From the NCBI GenBank assembly GCA_018268465.1, contig JAFDWN010000041.1, forward strand, positions 1 to 58,333: DNA of 58,333 nt, given 5' to 3'. Shown here one piece after another: positions 40,676-51,048 of this stretch. Source of the stretch: Actinomycetota bacterium. Lineage in GTDB: Bacteria > Actinomycetota > Actinomycetes > Mycobacteriales > Mycobacteriaceae. A model generated the notes under the pieces. That model was given only the letters and a program-made list of their open reading frames with translations, did not search any database and was not told the DNA's origin. The position numbers and the translations under genes were made by a program. The number at the start of each line of letters is the position of its first letter. The stretch's first letter is position 1.

Positions 40676-41620
40676 GTGAAGGTGGTCATGTTCGGCTATC
40701 AGACGTGGGGGCATCGTACGCTGCAGGCGCTGCTGGCCTCGCGGCACGACGTGTGTCTTGTCGTCACGCATCCGGCGAGCGACCATGTCTACGAATCGAT
40801 TTGGGCCGACTCGGTCGAAGATCTCGCGCGCGGCGCGGGGATCGAGGTGTTCCTGGCCAAACGTCCGACCCCCGAACTCATCGAACGGGTGACCGCCCTG
40901 GCGCCGGACGTGATGGTGGCGAACAACTGGCGCACCCGGCTGCCCCAGGAGCTCTTCGAGATTCCCAGGTACGGCACCCTGAATCTGCACGACTCGCTGC
41001 TGCCGAAATTCACCGGGTTCTCACCGGTGATCTGGTCGCTGATCAGCGGTGCCAGCCACACCGGGCTGACGGCGCATCTGATGGACGCCGAGTTGGACAC
41101 CGGCGACATCCTGGTGCAGCGCGCCGTCGAGATCACCCCCGCCAGCACCGGCACCAGCCTCGTGCTGGACACACTGGATCTGGTGCCCGAGGTGCTGGCG
41201 GAATCCCTGGACCGGCTCGAATCCGGTACTGCCGTGCCGATTCCGCAGGATCTCGGCGAGCGCACGTTCTTCCACAAACGTTCGGACCGCGACAGCCTGG
41301 TGGACTGGTCATGGCCGGCGGCCGACATCGAACGGTTCATCCGTGCCCTGTCCGATCCGTATCCGAACGCCTACAGCTATTTCCGCGGTGAACGCCTCCG
41401 CCTGATCGCCTCGCACGTGTCGCGGTGCACCTACGGGGGGACGGCGGGACGGGTCTTCATCGAAGAGGACGGCGGCATGGTCATCGTCGCGGGCTCGGAT
41501 GCCTACCGCGGGAGTTCTCCGGGGTTGGTGCTCGACGTGGTGCGCACCGACGACGGGGTGGACCACAAGGCGATGGACTACTTCGGCCAGGGCGGGGGCT
41601 ATCTCACCGCCGTGCCGTGA
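40676..41620 (+). CDS. fxbA: Hydroxyornithine formyltransferase (FxbA-like)
   Basis: The 314-residue protein belongs to the methionyl-tRNA formyltransferase-like family. The N-terminal nucleotide-like fold begins VVMFGYQTWGHRTLQALL. The formyl-folate active-site region reads LNLHDSLLPKFTGFSPVIWSL (LHxSLLPxxxG pattern with catalytic Asn/His), followed by LDTGDILVQ. A formyltransferase C-terminal domain ends the protein. It would transfer formyl from 10-formyl-tetrahydrofolate to N5-hydroxyornithine, giving the first residue of the peptide and fitting the A1 code. GTG 40676 is preceded by GGGAGG. The gene is divergent from mbtH, and its 3' end overlaps the importer ATPase gene by 17 bp. Confidence 0.9.
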   Translation: MKVVMFGYQTWGHRTLQALLASRHDVCLVVTHPASDHVYESIWADSVEDLARGAGIEVFLAKRPTPELIERVTALAPDVMVANNWRTRLPQELFEIPRYGTLNLHDSLLPKFTGFSPVIWSLISGASHTGLTAHLMDAELDTGDILVQRAVEITPASTGTSLVLDTLDLVPEVLAESLDRLESGTAVPIPQDLGERTFFHKRSDRDSLVDWSWPAADIERFIRALSDPYPNAYSYFRGERLRLIASHVSRCTYGGTAGRVFIEEDGGMVIVAGSDAYRGSSPGLVLDVVRTDDGVDHKAMDYFGQGGGYLTAVP

Positions 41621-42428
41621 CGTGCGGTGAGGCCCGCGGCACCACCAGCGGTGTGCCCGTCTGCGGGTCCTCGATGATCTGGCATTTGAGTCCGTACACC
41701 GCCTCCACCAGTTCCTCGGTGATGACCGAACTCGGGTCACCCTGCGCGACAATGTTCCCGGACTTCATCGCGATGATCTGGTCCGCGTAGCGGCAGGCGT
41801 GGTTGAGGTCGTGCAGCACGGCCACCACGGTGCGGTTCTGTTCGCGGTTGAGTTGGGCGAACAGGTCGAGCAGTTCCACCTGATGGGCGATGTCGAGATA
41901 GGTCGTCGGCTCGTCGAGAAGTACCAGCGGGGTCTGCTGGGCGAGCACCATCGCGACCCACACCCGCTGACGCTGCCCCCCGGACAGCTCGTCGACAAGC
42001 CGTCCGGCCAGCTCGCCCACGCCGGTGCACGCCATGGCGTCGGCCACCGCGACCGCATCTGCGCGCGACCACTGCCGCAGCACCTTTTGGTGTGGGAAGC
42101 GGCCCCGCGAGACCAGGTCGGCCACGGAGATGCCCTCGGGAGCGATCGACGTCTGGGGGAGCAGGCCCAGGCGCCGCGCCACCTCCTTGGTATGCAGGGC
42201 GCCGATATCCTGGCCGTCGAGGATCACCTGGCCGCCAGACGGTTTCAACAGTCGGGCGAACCCCCGCAGCAGCGTCGACTTCCCGCACGCGTTGGGGCCG
42301 ACGATCGCGGTGAACCGTCCGTCGAGGACGTCCACGGTGAGGTCGCCGATGATGGCGGTGTCCTCGTACCCGATCGATAGACGCTCGGCGCGCAACCGGG
42401 GAACCGGTTGACCTGAAGACCCCGTCAT
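41604..42428 (-). CDS. Ferric-siderophore ABC importer, ATP-binding protein (FepC-like)
   Basis: The 274-residue ATPase has Walker A (GPNACGKSTLL), Q-loop (GLLPQTS), signature [17 protein letters not shown], Walker B LVLLDEPTTYLD and the switch His (AVLHDLNHACRYAD). The PxTxLDIAHQVELLDL pattern is typical of FepC/FecE/FhuC iron-siderophore ATPases. It is the last gene of the minus-strand import operon, 55 bp after the second permease gene. It should power import of the ferric siderophore captured by the lipoprotein encoded at 12847-13824. It corresponds to one of the M. smegmatis fxu genes; I do not assign the letter. Confidence 0.9.
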   Translation of the reverse strand: MTGSSGQPVPRLRAERLSIGYEDTAIIGDLTVDVLDGRFTAIVGPNACGKSTLLRGFARLLKPSGGQVILDGQDIGALHTKEVARRLGLLPQTSIAPEGISVADLVSRGRFPHQKVLRQWSRADAVAVADAMACTGVGELAGRLVDELSGGQRQRVWVAMVLAQQTPLVLLDEPTTYLDIAHQVELLDLFAQLNREQNRTVVAVLHDLNHACRYADQIIAMKSGNIVAQGDPSSVITEELVEAVYGLKCQIIEDPQTGTPLVVPRASPHVTARR

Positions 42429-42483
42429 GGTGGATCACCTTCTCGTGAAATGGTTTCCGCGGCTATCGCGATCGAGTGCCCGA

Positions 42484-43560
42484 TCAGCGTTTGCGCGCCT
42501 GGCTGATCAGGAGGTAGATCAGGTACATACCACCGAGGGACACCGTCACCGCGCCCACCGGCAGTTCGCTTCCGCGCAGGAGTTGCTGGGCGATGACGTC
42601 GCTGACCAGCAGCAGCGCCGCACCCATCACCGCCGAGGGAACGAGGCCGACACCGGGGCTGGCGGTGAGCCGCCGGGCGATCTGCGGCGCTGCCAGCGCG
42701 ACGAAGGAGATCGGGCCCGCCGCCGCGCAGGCCAGTGCCACCAGGCCGACACCGACCACGAGGTAGGCCATGCGAGCGCGATCCGGCCGCACCCCGAGCG
42801 CCCCCGCGGCGTCGTCACCCATCTGCAACACCGGCAGCTGGGGGCCCAGCGCCACCAGCGCGAATGTCACGCCGAGCAGGCACACCGTCATCGGGAATAC
42901 CTGCATCCAGCTCAACCCGTTGAGCGTGCCCTGTTGCCAGACCGCCGCGGTGACCGCGGTGTGGTAGTCGAGTTTGATGACGATCCACTGATTCACCGAG
43001 TTCAGTACCGCGCTGATCGCGATACCCACGACGATGAGCCGATAGCCCGCCAGTCCGTTGCGGTAGGACAGCGCATACACGACGACGGCGGTGGCCAGCC
43101 CGCCCACCAGCGCTCCCGCCGCCACCATGTAATACCCCCCGCCGATCCCGGCGATCACGGCCAGCGCCCCGGTGTAGGCGCCGGAGTTGACCCCGATGAT
43201 GTCGGGGCTGCCCAGCGGATTGCGGGTCAGCGCTTGGAAGATCGCACCCGAGACGGCCAGAGCCGCGCCGATCAGCAGCGCCATCAGAATGCGCGGCAGA
43301 CGCCATTCGAGGATGACCACCCGGTCGAATGTGGTGTTGGAACCCGACAGGACGCCCAGCACGTCATCGGGCGCCACGGCGTATTTGCCGATCCCGACCG
43401 CGAAGACGCCGACGACGACAATGCCGGCCAGCAGCGCGGTGACCACGAGGACGGCCCGGCGCGACATGCGTGCCGACACACCGCCGGTGCGCACGACGAA
43501 CTGCGGTCTGCCGAAGTCCAGTCGCGCGTCGCCGGTTGCGGGTTCGGTCTTCGTCGTCAT
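42484..43560 (-). CDS. Ferric-siderophore ABC importer permease (FepG/FecD-like)
   Basis: A FecCD-family permease of 358 residues, with about nine to ten hydrophobic helices. It has the family patterns WRLPRILMALLIGAALAVSG, RNPLGSPDIIGVNSGAYTGA and GPISFVALAAPQIARRLT. ATG 43560 was chosen because it overlaps the stop of the upstream permease gene (ATGA), implying translational coupling; a longer frame merely runs into that gene. With the permease at 43557-44606 it should form the membrane channel of the siderophore importer. Confidence 0.9.
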   Translation of the reverse strand: MTTKTEPATGDARLDFGRPQFVVRTGGVSARMSRRAVLVVTALLAGIVVVGVFAVGIGKYAVAPDDVLGVLSGSNTTFDRVVILEWRLPRILMALLIGAALAVSGAIFQALTRNPLGSPDIIGVNSGAYTGALAVIAGIGGGYYMVAAGALVGGLATAVVVYALSYRNGLAGYRLIVVGIAISAVLNSVNQWIVIKLDYHTAVTAAVWQQGTLNGLSWMQVFPMTVCLLGVTFALVALGPQLPVLQMGDDAAGALGVRPDRARMAYLVVGVGLVALACAAAGPISFVALAAPQIARRLTASPGVGLVPSAVMGAALLLVSDVIAQQLLRGSELPVGAVTVSLGGMYLIYLLISQARKR

Positions 43561-44606
43561 GAGCGGTCGGCTCCGCGCTTGCGGATCAGCCAGATCAGGA
43601 CCGGCGCGCCGAGGAACGCGGTGACGATGCCGGCCGGCAGTTCGGACGGACGGATGACCACGCGGCCGAGGATGTCCGCGGCCAAGAGCAGCGCCGGTGC
43701 GGTGACGATTGCGTAGGCCAGTATCCAGCGCCAATCCGGGCCGGTGAAGCGGCGCACCGCGTGGGGCACCATCAGGCCGACGAAGCCGATCGGTCCCGCG
43801 CCGGCGGTGGCGGCCCCGGCCAACAGGGTGACGGCCACCAGGCTCAGCGCCTGGGTGCGGGCGACGTTTCCGCCCATACTCTTGGCCAGGTCGTCACCGA
43901 GGGCGGTGATGTTGAGGGAACGCGCCACGACGAGGCAGAGCAGGGCGCCGACGGCGATGAATGGGGCGATGGCGGCCGCGACGTCGAGCGGACGGCCGTC
44001 GAGGGCGCCGGCATCCCAGAACCGCATGTTGTCGAACGCCCGCGGATTGTGCAGTCGCACGACGAACCCGATGCCGTCCATCACCGCCCCTACCGCGACG
44101 CCGGCCAGCAGGACCCGCACCGGCGTGACGGTGGCGCGGCCGGTCATGCCGACGAGGTAGACCAGCAGCATCGCGAACAATGCGCCGGCGAAGGCGAACC
44201 AGATGTAGGTCCAGATCCCCGTCATGCCGAGGAATGCGATGGCGCAGACGACGAACAGGGCTGCACCGGAGTTGATTCCGAGTATCTCGGAGTCGGCCAG
44301 CGGGTTGCGCCCGACGGCCTGGATCAGGGTTCCCGACAGGCCAAGGGCGAGTCCGACGAGCAGGGCCAGCACGGTGCGGGGGATGCGCAGGTCGTGCACG
44401 ATCCACTCGTCGCCGATGTCGCGATAGTCGGTGACGGCGTGCCACACCGTCGCCAGGTCGACGTTCTCGGTGCCGATCGCCAGGCTGGCCACGCACATGA
44501 CGGCCAGCAGCGCGGTGGCGACCGCCAGTCCGGCTACGCGGCGGCGCCGAGCGGCAGCGGGCGGCGCGGGCAGCCGTTCGGCCAGTGCCGGTGCGGGAGC
44601 GGCCAT
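43557..44606 (-). CDS. Ferric-siderophore ABC importer permease (FepD/FecC-like)
   Basis: A FecCD-family permease of 349 residues: LRIPRTVLALLVGLALGLSG, GRNPLADSEILGINSGAAL, GPIGFVGLMVPHAVRRFTGP and a C-terminal FLGAPVLIWLIRK. It starts 6 bp after the siderophore-interacting reductase gene and overlaps the next permease by 4 bp, so all four import genes form one operon. It would heterodimerise with that permease in the cytoplasmic membrane. Confidence 0.9.
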   Translation of the reverse strand: MAAPAPALAERLPAPPAAARRRRVAGLAVATALLAVMCVASLAIGTENVDLATVWHAVTDYRDIGDEWIVHDLRIPRTVLALLVGLALGLSGTLIQAVGRNPLADSEILGINSGAALFVVCAIAFLGMTGIWTYIWFAFAGALFAMLLVYLVGMTGRATVTPVRVLLAGVAVGAVMDGIGFVVRLHNPRAFDNMRFWDAGALDGRPLDVAAAIAPFIAVGALLCLVVARSLNITALGDDLAKSMGGNVARTQALSLVAVTLLAGAATAGAGPIGFVGLMVPHAVRRFTGPDWRWILAYAIVTAPALLLAADILGRVVIRPSELPAGIVTAFLGAPVLIWLIRKRGADRS

Positions 44607-44612
44607 GGCGGG

Positions 44613-45503
44613 CTAGAGACCCACTCGTTCGAGTGCCTCGTCAAACTCCTCGGATGCCAATTTGTCGCCCTTGCCGTCAGCGAGGGCCTTTTCGTATACG
44701 GGCAGCACGGAATCCTGCACCAGGGCGAACTTCTCGTCCCATGTCTCGGAGTCGAACCGCCAATAGCCCGTGACGTCGAGCTGTCCGATCGCCCATCCGC
44801 TGCTGCGGAAATGCTTTCGCACGGACCGGGATTCGGCGGCCTCCCCGGCGAACCAGCAGTAGCCTCGGCCGCCCGGCAGCGGATATTCCCGGACGAGCCG
44901 GGCGAGTTCGCTGGGGGCGTGCCCGTTGCCGGTGCCGATGCTGGGCACCACCGTCACATCGGGGTGCTGCGGCAGGTATTCGAGATCCTCGGCGTCTGCA
45001 ACTTCGACGATCGCGGTGACCGGCACGCCGGTACCCAGTTCTTCGACGATGCGGGCGGTCGCCGGTAGACCGGATAGGTCGGTGACGAGAAGCTGCCACT
45101 CGGTCGTCGGTTCGGGCCGGTACCACGACCGGGCGTAGTCGAGTCCGACCCGGTCACCGGGTCCCGTTGTGCGGGCCCAAGCGGTCCCGTCTCCGTGGGC
45201 GTGCAGGACGACGTCGAGGTCGATCAGGACGCCGTCGGGGTGGTGGGTGTGCCGGCGCACGGTGTAGTTTCGGCCGTCTCCCGGGTGGTCGGGGTCGACG
45301 TACCGAGTGCCGTCGTCGCGGATGACGGCCGGTGGCGGGATGCGTCGTCCGTCGGGTGTCACGGTGGGGAAGTAGACGCCGACCGCGGAGTCCCCGGCCT
45401 CGCGGATCGACAGTGCGTCCGGATCGTCGACCCGCAGGGTGATCCGGCGCAAGCGCGGATTGAGCGGCATCGTGGCCGTGACCGATGCGTACGAGAAACT
45501 CAC
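44613..45503 (-). CDS. Siderophore-interacting flavin reductase (ViuB/SIP family)
   Basis: The 296-residue protein matches the siderophore-interacting protein family. The N-terminal FAD-binding barrel has NYTVRRHT (RxYTxR-type flavin motif), DVVLHAHGDGTAWARTTGPG and GVYFP. The C-terminal NAD(P)H domain has WQLLVTDLSGLPATARIVEE, GYCWFAGEAAESRSVRKHFR and WAIGQLDVTGYW. It would reduce Fe3+ in the imported siderophore to release Fe2+ in the cytoplasm. It is first in the import operon. GTG 45503 lies 7 nt after a -10-like TAACCT inside the iron box, suggesting a leaderless start; the next in-frame ATG is 45467. Confidence 0.85.
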   Translation of the reverse strand: MSFSYASVTATMPLNPRLRRITLRVDDPDALSIREAGDSAVGVYFPTVTPDGRRIPPPAVIRDDGTRYVDPDHPGDGRNYTVRRHTHHPDGVLIDLDVVLHAHGDGTAWARTTGPGDRVGLDYARSWYRPEPTTEWQLLVTDLSGLPATARIVEELGTGVPVTAIVEVADAEDLEYLPQHPDVTVVPSIGTGNGHAPSELARLVREYPLPGGRGYCWFAGEAAESRSVRKHFRSSGWAIGQLDVTGYWRFDSETWDEKFALVQDSVLPVYEKALADGKGDKLASEEFDEALERVGL

Positions 45504-45508
45504 CGGGG

Positions 45509-45527
45509 TTAGGTTACCCTAAGGTAA
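45509..45527 (-). promoter_or_regulatory. IdeR iron box overlapping the promoter of the import operon
   Basis: TTAGGTTACCCTAAGGTAA matches the iron-box consensus at 16 of 19 positions. Its end is only 5 nt from the GTG start of the reductase gene, so bound IdeR would cover the -10 and the start site. Confidence 0.8.
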
Positions 45528-45679
45528 TCTGTGGGTCGGAACCGCCGTGCCGTTGTGCCCCGATACCTTCGGGCCCGCACATTCTCCGGTGCTCACGGGG
45601 CGAACCCAGCTAGGGTCCGTGGCGGGACCGTCGGGCATTGACCACCGAGACGGCGCGCCCACCATACGAGGAGCGATCG

Positions 45680-46543
45680 GTGACGGAGACCGCGGCAGCC
45701 AACCAGATCGTCCTGACACGCCGGTCGCCGGCGTATTGGCGCATCACATTCGACCATCCGCCGCTGAACATCTTCGGGCCGGAGACCATTCCGGAGCTCG
45801 ACGCGATCATCACCGCGCTGGAGACCGACGAGCGCGTCACGGTCGTGGTCTTCGACAGCGCGGTGGACGGGTTCTTCCTGACGCACTACAACTTCGTGGC
45901 GAAGCTGGAGGAGTCGACGCGGCTGCCGGCGGGCCGGACCGGCCTGCAGCAGCTTCCCGATCTGCTCGCGCGGCTGAGCCGCGCGCCGGTCGTCTCGATC
46001 GCCGCCATCCGGGGGCGTGCGACAGGTGTGGGCAGCGAACTGGCGCTGGCCAGTGACATGCGGTTCGCCAGCCGGGAGAAGGCGATCCTGTCGCAATGGG
46101 AGGTCGGCGCGGGTCTGGTGCCCGGCGGCGGGCCGATGGCGCGCCTGCCCCGCCTGATCGGACGCGGACGCGCGCTGGAGGTCCTGCTCGGCGCCGACGA
46201 TATCGACGGCGAACTGGCCGAGTTGTATGGCTACGTCAACCGTGCGCTGCCCGATGCCGAGCTCGACGGGTTCGTCGACGCGCTCGCGAGGCGAATCGCG
46301 TCGTTCGACAAACGGGCGATCGCCGAGACGAAGCGTCTGGTCGATGTGAACAGTCTGCCCAGCGACGCCGAGATCGCGCCGGAGTGGGACGCATTTCTCG
46401 GTGCCCTGGGCCGCCCTGAAACCCAGGCGCGGATCCGGACATTGTTCGACCGCGGCTTCCATGAACCCGGCGATGTCGAGACGCGGCTCGGCTATCACGT
46501 CGGCCTGCTCGGCGACGGCGCGGACACGCCGGACAGCGGATAA
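45680..46543 (+). CDS. Enoyl-CoA hydratase/isomerase (crotonase) family protein
   Basis: The 287-residue protein has a crotonase core. ITFDHPPLNIFGPETI opens the fold, VSIAAIRGRATGVGSELALASDMRFA carries the oxyanion-hole glycine and the acidic position, and ILSQWEVGAGLVPGGGPMARLPRLIGRGRALEVLL follows. GTG 45680 is preferred because GAGGAG lies 6 nt upstream; an in-frame TTG at 45638 has no ribosome site. It is divergent from the siderophore import operon but shows no functional link to it. Its substrate is unknown. Confidence 0.8.
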   Translation: MTETAAANQIVLTRRSPAYWRITFDHPPLNIFGPETIPELDAIITALETDERVTVVVFDSAVDGFFLTHYNFVAKLEESTRLPAGRTGLQQLPDLLARLSRAPVVSIAAIRGRATGVGSELALASDMRFASREKAILSQWEVGAGLVPGGGPMARLPRLIGRGRALEVLLGADDIDGELAELYGYVNRALPDAELDGFVDALARRIASFDKRAIAETKRLVDVNSLPSDAEIAPEWDAFLGALGRPETQARIRTLFDRGFHEPGDVETRLGYHVGLLGDGADTPDSG

Positions 46544-46627
46544 CCGGCTGCCGCATCGGGGCGGGAACACGGACAGTAGTCGGCGTCGTCGCGCGTAGCC
46601 GACCTGGCCGGGACACGGCCGATTCGA

Positions 46628-46639
46628 GTGGTCGGCTAC
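46628..46639 (+). promoter_or_regulatory. Box GTGG-TCGG-CTAC before a small secreted peptide gene
   Basis: The box is followed after exactly 25 nt by GACGAT (46665-46670), a -10-like hexamer, 41 nt before ATG 46711. The GGTCGGCTAC part also pairs perfectly with GTAGCCGACC at 46595-46604, so the site is within a larger inverted repeat. It belongs to the same set as 5818, 10121, 48237 and 53880. Confidence 0.4.
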
Positions 46640-46710
46640 CTACGGTTCGGGTGCGCCGCGGCGCGACGATCAAACCGTTGATATCCATCGTGCGAACCAG
46701 GGAGCTTCTC

Positions 46711-46881
46711 ATGGCTACTCGAGTTGGTCGAAAGACACAGGGCAAGAGAAGACTTCGCACGCACCTGACCCGGCTGGGGCTCGCGGTATCGGCGGCCGTT
46801 GTCACGCTGATGGGACCGGCCACCGCGATCGCCGAGGCCAGACTGGCTGGCAATCACAACGAGGTGATGGTCCGGCGTTGA
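46711..46881 (+). CDS. Very small exported peptide (56 aa)
   Basis: ATG 46711 follows AGGGAG at good spacing. The product has a very basic N-terminus (RVGRKTQGKRRLRTHLTRLG) and a hydrophobic signal core (LAVSAAVVTLMGPATAIA). A predicted signal-peptidase site near AIA leaves a mature peptide of only about 13-16 residues ending RLAGNHNEVMVRR. No family is recognised. The promoter box and 5' leader length match those of the other small secreted genes in the window. A peptide signal or toxin would fit, but nothing here proves it. Confidence 0.5.
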   Translation: MATRVGRKTQGKRRLRTHLTRLGLAVSAAVVTLMGPATAIAEARLAGNHNEVMVRR

Positions 46882-47179
46882 GATGTCGGCCGGTGTCACG
46901 GTTCCGCGGGCCCGCACCGTGCGGTCTCGGCGATTCGGCGACAGGGGGAGCGCCTGCCGAGGACGGACACGGGCGGTGACCGGCCGTGGCGCCGGCCGGC
47001 TCGGGTCGGCGGTCCAGGCCCGACGGCGCGCCGGCTGTGTGGACGTGCACTCGACATCTTCGAGACCGGTTTGGGCCGTGATCATCCAAAGACCGCGCGC
47101 AGCAGGGCGACGCTGGCCGAAATCGCATCCGGCCGAAAAGAGTTCGACGTACTGTAGCTCGAAGACAATACTGGACACG
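46882..47179 (+). other. Apparently non-coding interval
   Basis: The frame is open upstream of the phosphotransferase, but its translation is Arg-rich and shows no domain. I see no clear promoter motif, repeat or RNA structure. A palindromic half site, GTAGCTCG (47155-47162), echoes the box at 5818 but lacks the second arm. Confidence 0.4.
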
Positions 47180-48145
47180 GTGCTGACCCCTGACCAGCTC
47201 TCCGCCCGAACCGCCCGCGCGGTGGCGGCCGCGACGGGCGCCGGCCACGAACTCGGAGTGCGTTCGGAGGACCCGAGGGTGCTCCACGACATGTTCTCCG
47301 TCGTCGTCCATCTCGCTCCGGCACCGGTGGTGGTGCGGGTGCCGACGGTGCTGCCCCGTCCCTATATCGACGTGCCCACCCGGCTGACGGCCCAGCAGCG
47401 TTCCGAGATCGCGGTGGCGGGCTGGTTGGCCGACCGCGGCCACCCCGTGATTGCGCCGAGCCCACTGGTGCCCCGCGAACCCGTTCAGCGGGAAGGCTTC
47501 TCGATGACGTTCTGGCAGTACGTCGAGGAGTTCCCGGATACCGATCCCGATGTGGAACGGCGCTGCGCGATGACCGCTCGCCTGCACGCCGCGCTGCGCG
47601 GTTACCACGGCCGTGGCCTCGGTTTCTGGACGCCGTTTCGGACCTACATCCCCGATGGGCTCACCGCACTCGCACACCGACCGGATCTGCTGAACGTCGC
47701 GGATGCTGAACGGGCACAACGAGACTGGTCTGTTCTGGCACCGTTGCTCGCGTCTCGGACCGCCTTCGAAACCGCCTTCCCCGGCGCCGGGACCCAAACG
47801 ATCCACGGCGACGCGCCCTTTCACAACGTGATCGTCACCGCGACCGGCGAACGCTGGTCGGACTTCGAACTCGTCACCTCCGGGCCGGTGGAGTCCGACG
47901 TCGCGATGGCGGGTCCGCAAGGCCGCGCCGCCTATGACCGGGCCGCGGACGGATTGGGGCTGCGTCGGCTCGATGAGCGCGTGCTGAGGATCACCGAGTC
48001 CGCCGGGCTGCTGGCCGCGGTTGCGTGCCTGGCCATGGCGCCGCAGCTGCCCATGCTCGTCGACGCCGTGCGACCGGCCGTCGACACCTGGCGGTCCGCG
48101 TCGCCGGCCGCGGACGTGATCCCGCAACCGCGCGATCACGCGTAG
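47180..48145 (+). CDS. Aminoglycoside/choline-type phosphotransferase (APH family)
   Basis: The C-terminal half has the APH kinase-like catalytic loop HGDAPFHNVIVT (HGDxxxxN) and the metal-binding WSDFELV (the DFE position of DxD/DFG). The N-terminal lobe contains VVVRVPTVLPRP and the family's LARLHAALR-like segment reads MTARLHAALRGYHG. GTG 47180 gives 321 residues, normal for the family; upstream in-frame sequence is not protein-like and no strong ribosome site is visible, so the start is uncertain. The phosphorylated substrate is unknown, and resistance cannot be claimed from this sequence. Confidence 0.7.
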   Translation: MLTPDQLSARTARAVAAATGAGHELGVRSEDPRVLHDMFSVVVHLAPAPVVVRVPTVLPRPYIDVPTRLTAQQRSEIAVAGWLADRGHPVIAPSPLVPREPVQREGFSMTFWQYVEEFPDTDPDVERRCAMTARLHAALRGYHGRGLGFWTPFRTYIPDGLTALAHRPDLLNVADAERAQRDWSVLAPLLASRTAFETAFPGAGTQTIHGDAPFHNVIVTATGERWSDFELVTSGPVESDVAMAGPQGRAAYDRAADGLGLRRLDERVLRITESAGLLAAVACLAMAPQLPMLVDAVRPAVDTWRSASPAADVIPQPRDHA

Positions 48146-48236
48146 TACTGCGCGCCACGAGTATCCGTGGCCGGGGATCGCCGCCGTTCCCGCGGGTAGC
48201 TGGAGTCGTCGTGACGCGCGACGGCGCCGAAATCGG

Positions 48237-48248
48237 GTGGTGGACTAC
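48237..48248 (+). promoter_or_regulatory. Box GTGG-TGGA-CTAC before a secreted protein gene
   Basis: Exactly 25 nt after the box lies GACGAT (48274-48279), identical to the -10-like hexamer at 46665 and at the same spacing. It lies 41 nt before ATG 48321, again the same distance as at 46711. Confidence 0.4.
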
Positions 48249-48320
48249 CGCCTTCGTGGTTTCGCCGCGGCATGACGATGGATCCGTCCACCAATAGGTG
48301 GCTCAATCAGGGGGATTATC

Positions 48321-48620
48321 ATGACAATTCGCACACGGGTCGGCACCCGCTCGACTGCCGCCGGAAAGTCCGCAGCCGCCGTCGCGTCCTGTGCGGCGTT
48401 CGTCGGTCTGGGTCTGTTCGCCGGCGGTGGCACCGCCGCCGCCGAAGGATTGGACGCCACGCCGCTGCCGCCGGCCGTCATCGACCTCGACGGCACTCAG
48501 ACCTACGACACCTCGTCTTTCCCGATGGCCCCGACGTGGCCGGCGCCACCGGCGTGGGGGTCGCATCCCGCGGATCCGTCGTGGCCGGGTGTTTCGTCGC
48601 ATCCGTGCTGCTCGCGCTAG
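48321..48620 (+). CDS. Small secreted protein with C-terminal Cys pair
   Basis: The 99-residue product has a long signal peptide (basic MTIRTRVGTRSTAAGKS, hydrophobic AAVASCAAFVGLGLFAGGG, probable cleavage at TAAA-EG). The mature part of about 57 residues is rich in Pro and Trp and ends SHPCCSR. ATG 48321 follows a GGGGGATTATC leader. No family is recognised. The vicinal Cys pair near the C-terminus resembles that of the small gene at 10530-10673. Promoter box and leader length link it to the other small secreted genes here. Confidence 0.6.
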   Translation: MTIRTRVGTRSTAAGKSAAAVASCAAFVGLGLFAGGGTAAAEGLDATPLPPAVIDLDGTQTYDTSSFPMAPTWPAPPAWGSHPADPSWPGVSSHPCCSR

Positions 48621-48641
48621 TGGGATTGGCCGCACAGTGGG

Positions 48642-50896
<2,255 letters not shown>

Positions 50897-51048
50897 AAGG
50901 CTCCTCGTGCAGTGGGTGTTCCGGTGCGTGGGGTCCTGAGTCGACGATCTCACATCAGCGCGCACGGGTGCGCCGTCGTGCGCCGGCCACCGTCCGGTCA
51001 TGCCCGACGGCGGCCCGTGTGGTGTCCGTCGGCGTCAGCCCGGGCTGG

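Noticed and set aside
46883-47179. N-terminal extension of the phosphotransferase frame
   Set aside because: The translation is Arg-rich and lacks any domain; the kinase-like fold starts after 47180.
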